DNA of 64,000 nt from Sanderia malayensis. Lineage: Eukaryota > Cnidaria > Scyphozoa > Semaeostomeae > Pelagiidae. The notes under the pieces are model-generated. The model was not told the origin of the DNA. It saw nothing but the letters and a program-made list of their open reading frames with translations, and did not search any database. The DNA is taken from assembly GCA_013076295.1 (NCBI GenBank), contig RQOL01000855.1, positions 1,612,001 to 1,676,000 on the forward strand, given 5' to 3'. Position 1 is the first letter of the stretch. Each line of letters starts with the position of its first letter. Below, one piece after another: positions 61,527 through 64,000 of this stretch. The position numbers and the translations under genes were made by a program.

Positions 61527-61775
61527 GAACCCTGAATGTTTCCTAAAGATACGTATGGCATTTTAATTTTTTTATCTTTATTTTGGTAATTCCTTATTCT
61601 ATTTGATTGGGGTTTGTTTTGCCTCTCGCGAACCATGAAGTTTCGCGTAATTTTTTCATTTTGAATGTTTTTATTTCATGACGCCCCTTTCCTTATTTAA
61701 TCTTATTTATTATATGTTTATCTAAATTTGTTTCGGTTGTGCTTAGTTTTGATGATTTTATTTCTCCTTTTGTAG

Positions 61776-62173
61776 ATGAGAAAACGGAGAAGAGGAAATT
61801 CTCGGAAAACAAAACAAGAAAAGCTCGATGATGATTTTCGACTGGCCTTATTCAAACTCCACAAGGTATGCGTATGATATCGAACCTTTATTGTTCTACT
61901 GACCACCTTTATGTTTCATAGCTTTATTGCGTGTTAACAGTACGACAATTGCATACTTGTTAGAATAAGTATAAGAGAAGACAGCATCTATATTACACTT
62001 TAGGCTTTTATGAAAACTAATATATGATAATATTGTGTTTTATACTTTATTTTATTATACTTTATAATTATTTTGAACAGCCGTTCATTTTCTTTAATTT
62101 GCATCTATTTTATCATTAATTTTCCATTTTTTCATTTTTTTAGGTCCAAGAGTTAGCAAGTGAGCGAAAGTAG
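61776..62173 (+). CDS. Small two-exon reading frame in the left arm, 39 residues, function unknown
   Basis: Exons 61776-61865 and 62144-62173 have good borders (cttttgtag|ATG, AAG|gtatgc, ttttttag|GTC) and give MRKRRRGNSRKTKQEKLDDD plus FRLALFKLHKVQELASERK. The N terminus is strongly basic. The exons could equally be the last two of a longer gene whose upstream exons I cannot find. Expression is unproven. Confidence 0.35.
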
Positions 62174-62882
62174 AAATGTTTGGATTTTTCCCAAAGTTAA
62201 GTATGCTATCATTGCTCCTCTTATTTTTATTTTTATTAGTTTTTCTTTATATATATATTTACTTAACTTGTTTTATTTTACTCTTATTAATTTCTTTCAT
62301 TTCTTTCAGGTTAAAGAAGAGCGGGAGAGGGAGGAAGGTGAGAGGAGGGTGAGATGTGGGAAGAGGGAGAGAGAGGAGGTAGAGATGAGGGGGGAGGGGG
62401 AGAGAGATGAGGGAAGAGAGAGAGAGAGGAGGGAGAGATGAGGGAGGGAGGAGGGAGAGATAGAGGAGGGAGAAATGAGGGAGGGAGAGGTGAGAGAAAA
62501 GAAAGAGGGAAGAATGAGAGGAAGACTGGGAACAGAGAAAAAACGAATTCCCATGGGAATTAAAATGCTGTTAGGTCCCTCGCCTCTCTCTCCCTCTTCC
62601 CTCATCTCTCCCTCTTCCCACATCTCACCCTCATCTCTCCCTCCTCCTCTCCCTCCCTCCTCTCTCTCTCTTCCCTCATCTCTCTCCCCCTCCCCCCTCA
62701 TCTCTACCTCCTCTCTCTCTCCCGCTCTTCTTTAACCTAAAAGAAATAAAAGAAATTAATAAGAGTAAAATAAAACAAGTTAAGTAAATATATATATAAA
62801 GAAAAATTAATAAAAATAAAAATAAGAGGAGCAATGATAGCATACTTAACTTTGGGAAAAATCCAAACATTTCTACTTTCGC

Positions 62883-63247
62883 TCACTTGCTAACTCTTGG
62901 GACCTAAAAAAATGAAAAATTAATGATAAATAGATACAATAGATAATAAAATAAAGTATAAAACACAATATTATCATATATTAGTTTTCATAAAAGCCTA
63001 AAGTGTAATATAGATGCTATCTTCCTCTTATACTTATTCTAACAAGTATGCAATTGTCGTACTGTTAACACGTAATAAAGCTATGAAACATAAAGGTGGC
63101 CAGTAGTACAATAAAGGTGGTCAGTAGAACAATAAAGGTTCGATATCATACGCATACCTTGTGGAGTTTGAATGAGGCCAGTCGAAAATCATCATCGAGC
63201 TTTTCTTGTTTTGTTTTCCGAGAATTTCCTCTTCTCCGTTTTCTCAT
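62883..63247 (-). CDS. Mirror copy of the small reading frame in the right arm, altered C terminus
   Basis: Minus-strand exon 63247-63158 repeats the first exon of the left-arm frame (MRKRRRGNSRKTKQEKLDDD...). The second exon carries an extra C after the splice acceptor (GTCCCAAGAG for GTCCAAGAG). Its end therefore reads VPRVSK and then stops at TGA (62883-62885 on the + strand), instead of VQELASERK. It is either a decayed copy or a divergent twin. Confidence 0.3.
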
Positions 63248-63499
63248 CTACAAAAGGAGAAATAAAATCATCAAAACTAAGCACAACCGAAACAAATTTA
63301 GATAAACATATAATAAATAAGATTAAATAAGGAAAGGGACGTCATGAAATAAAAATATTCAAAATGAAAAAATTACGCGAAACTTCATGGTTCGCGAGAG
63401 GCAAAACAAACCCCAATCAAATAGAATAAGGAATTACCAAAATAAAGATAAAACAAATTAAAATGCCATACGTATCTTTAGGAAACATTTAGGGTTCTG

Positions 63500-64000
63500 C
63501 CCTAAATGCCCTAGATGCAACTTTGTCGTGAAAATAGATATAATATTTTTGATAAATGAAAATTGTATACAAAATAATGTTATATCTCATGTGATGCAAA
63601 GGATACAGACAGATTTCTTACCTCTATATTCATTTTGCAAAATCTTTGCCTTCGATGTCGGCTGCACTGCTGATGCTGAACTCGAACTGAAATGACAGAA
63701 AACACGAAATGCATCATGGGCTAGGTGACGTTTTGCGTAATAATCATGCGCATACATCAAAACGAGTCACAGGGATGCAATGCACCCAGTTTCTGTAACC
63801 TGTTCAGTTTGGCCGTTTGGCTAACTTCGTTTTCGTTCACCAGTTGCATCTTGTACTCCAAGTATGCCTGCCATTTCCACAATAATCTTTCTACAAAAAT
63901 TAATGTCTTAGCATTAGCAGGCTCAACTTACGAAAATCAATTAATTCCAAATTCATCATAGATGATGAAACAAACAACAATATTTACTTTATCAACTAAC
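63500..64000. other. Right-end flank, no gene seen
   Basis: AT-rich DNA beyond the inverted repeat. The open frame at 63725-63961 has no family features and no flanking splice or start support. Confidence 0.4.

Larger units (their letters stand above)
61527..63499. repeat. Large inverted repeat with arms of about 0.9-1 kb
   Basis: The left arm starts AGAACCCTGAATGTTTCCTA and the right arm ends with its complement, TAGGAAACATTTAGGGTTCT. The arms run inward through matching intron- and exon-like sequence to GA-rich (62320-62520) and CT-rich (62580-62735) low-complexity tracts. The loop of under 100 bp holds a 16-bp palindrome, AATTCCCATGGGAATT, at about 62546. The arms differ by scattered substitutions, a 1-base insertion and a duplicated AGGTGG.CAGTAG.ACAATAA unit in the right arm. 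They are therefore not a simple mirror-image assembly artefact. Confidence 0.93.

Noticed and set aside
62306..62735. Arg/Glu- and Ser/Pro-rich open frames on both strands
   Set aside because: They come from GA/CT low-complexity tracts near the centre of the inverted repeat.

Overview
The window is nuclear DNA of an animal (metazoan). Every gene carries introns with GT...AG borders or is a clear eukaryotic family member, and the families (KIF21 kinesin, Sox HMG-box factor, CKS1, thrombospondin/EGF/sushi/HYR/Ig mosaic, Roco-Death protein) fit an invertebrate. The DNA looks AT-rich by eye, introns are mostly 60-1000 bp, and intergenic gaps are a few kb. I cannot place the species. A sponge or another early-branching or compact invertebrate genome is my guess, with low confidence. 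All six well-supported genes are on the + strand.

Layout. (1) 3-17999: the 3' part of a KIF21-type kinesin, 28 exons in window, covering the coiled coil, an Asp-rich stretch, a linker and a C-terminal seven-bladed WD40 propeller; the motor lies upstream of the window. Its intron at 5286-11152 is almost entirely a satellite of about 184 bp. Other introns hold MITE-like elements, a tRNA-derived SINE-like head and simple tandem repeats. (2) 18000-22922: KIF21 3' end, intergenic DNA and the Sox 5' region. (3) 22923-23693: a single-exon Sox gene. (4) 24444-25144: a three-exon CKS1 gene whose exons are short. (5) 25552-25845: a broken copy of part of the Roco gene found 27 kb further on. (6) 27302-49047: a 46-exon gene for a secreted mosaic protein of about 2604 residues. 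The order is signal peptide, five TSP1 repeats, about 1080 residues that I cannot assign, ricin-like segments, F5/8 type C, four EGF, two sushi, two HYR, cysteine-rich GCC2/GCC3-type repeats and Ig. The intron between the two sushi exons (41057-45245) is a second 184-bp satellite array, related to the one in KIF21. (7) 49509-55115: a Roco protein with zinc-finger-like motifs, ankyrin repeats, Roc, COR and Death, without kinase or LRR. (8) 56404-59856: an intronless gene for a 1150-residue, charged, mostly disordered protein of unknown family. (9) 60788-63499: a decayed LINE reverse-transcriptase fragment, then a roughly 1-kb-arm inverted repeat with a small two-exon reading frame in each arm.

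The genes do not form an obvious pathway: motor/transport (KIF21), transcription (Sox), cell cycle (CKS1), extracellular matrix or defence (mosaic protein), and intracellular death-domain signalling (Roco) sit side by side. The most unusual signals are the two related 184-bp intronic satellites, one with a visible three-unit higher-order repeat; the unassigned region of the secreted protein, with a cationic helical stretch ending in a furin-like RRRR site; and the inverted repeat with paired reading frames. Exon joins were derived by hand. Reading phase is kept across all joins in the four multi-exon genes, which is the main support for them.
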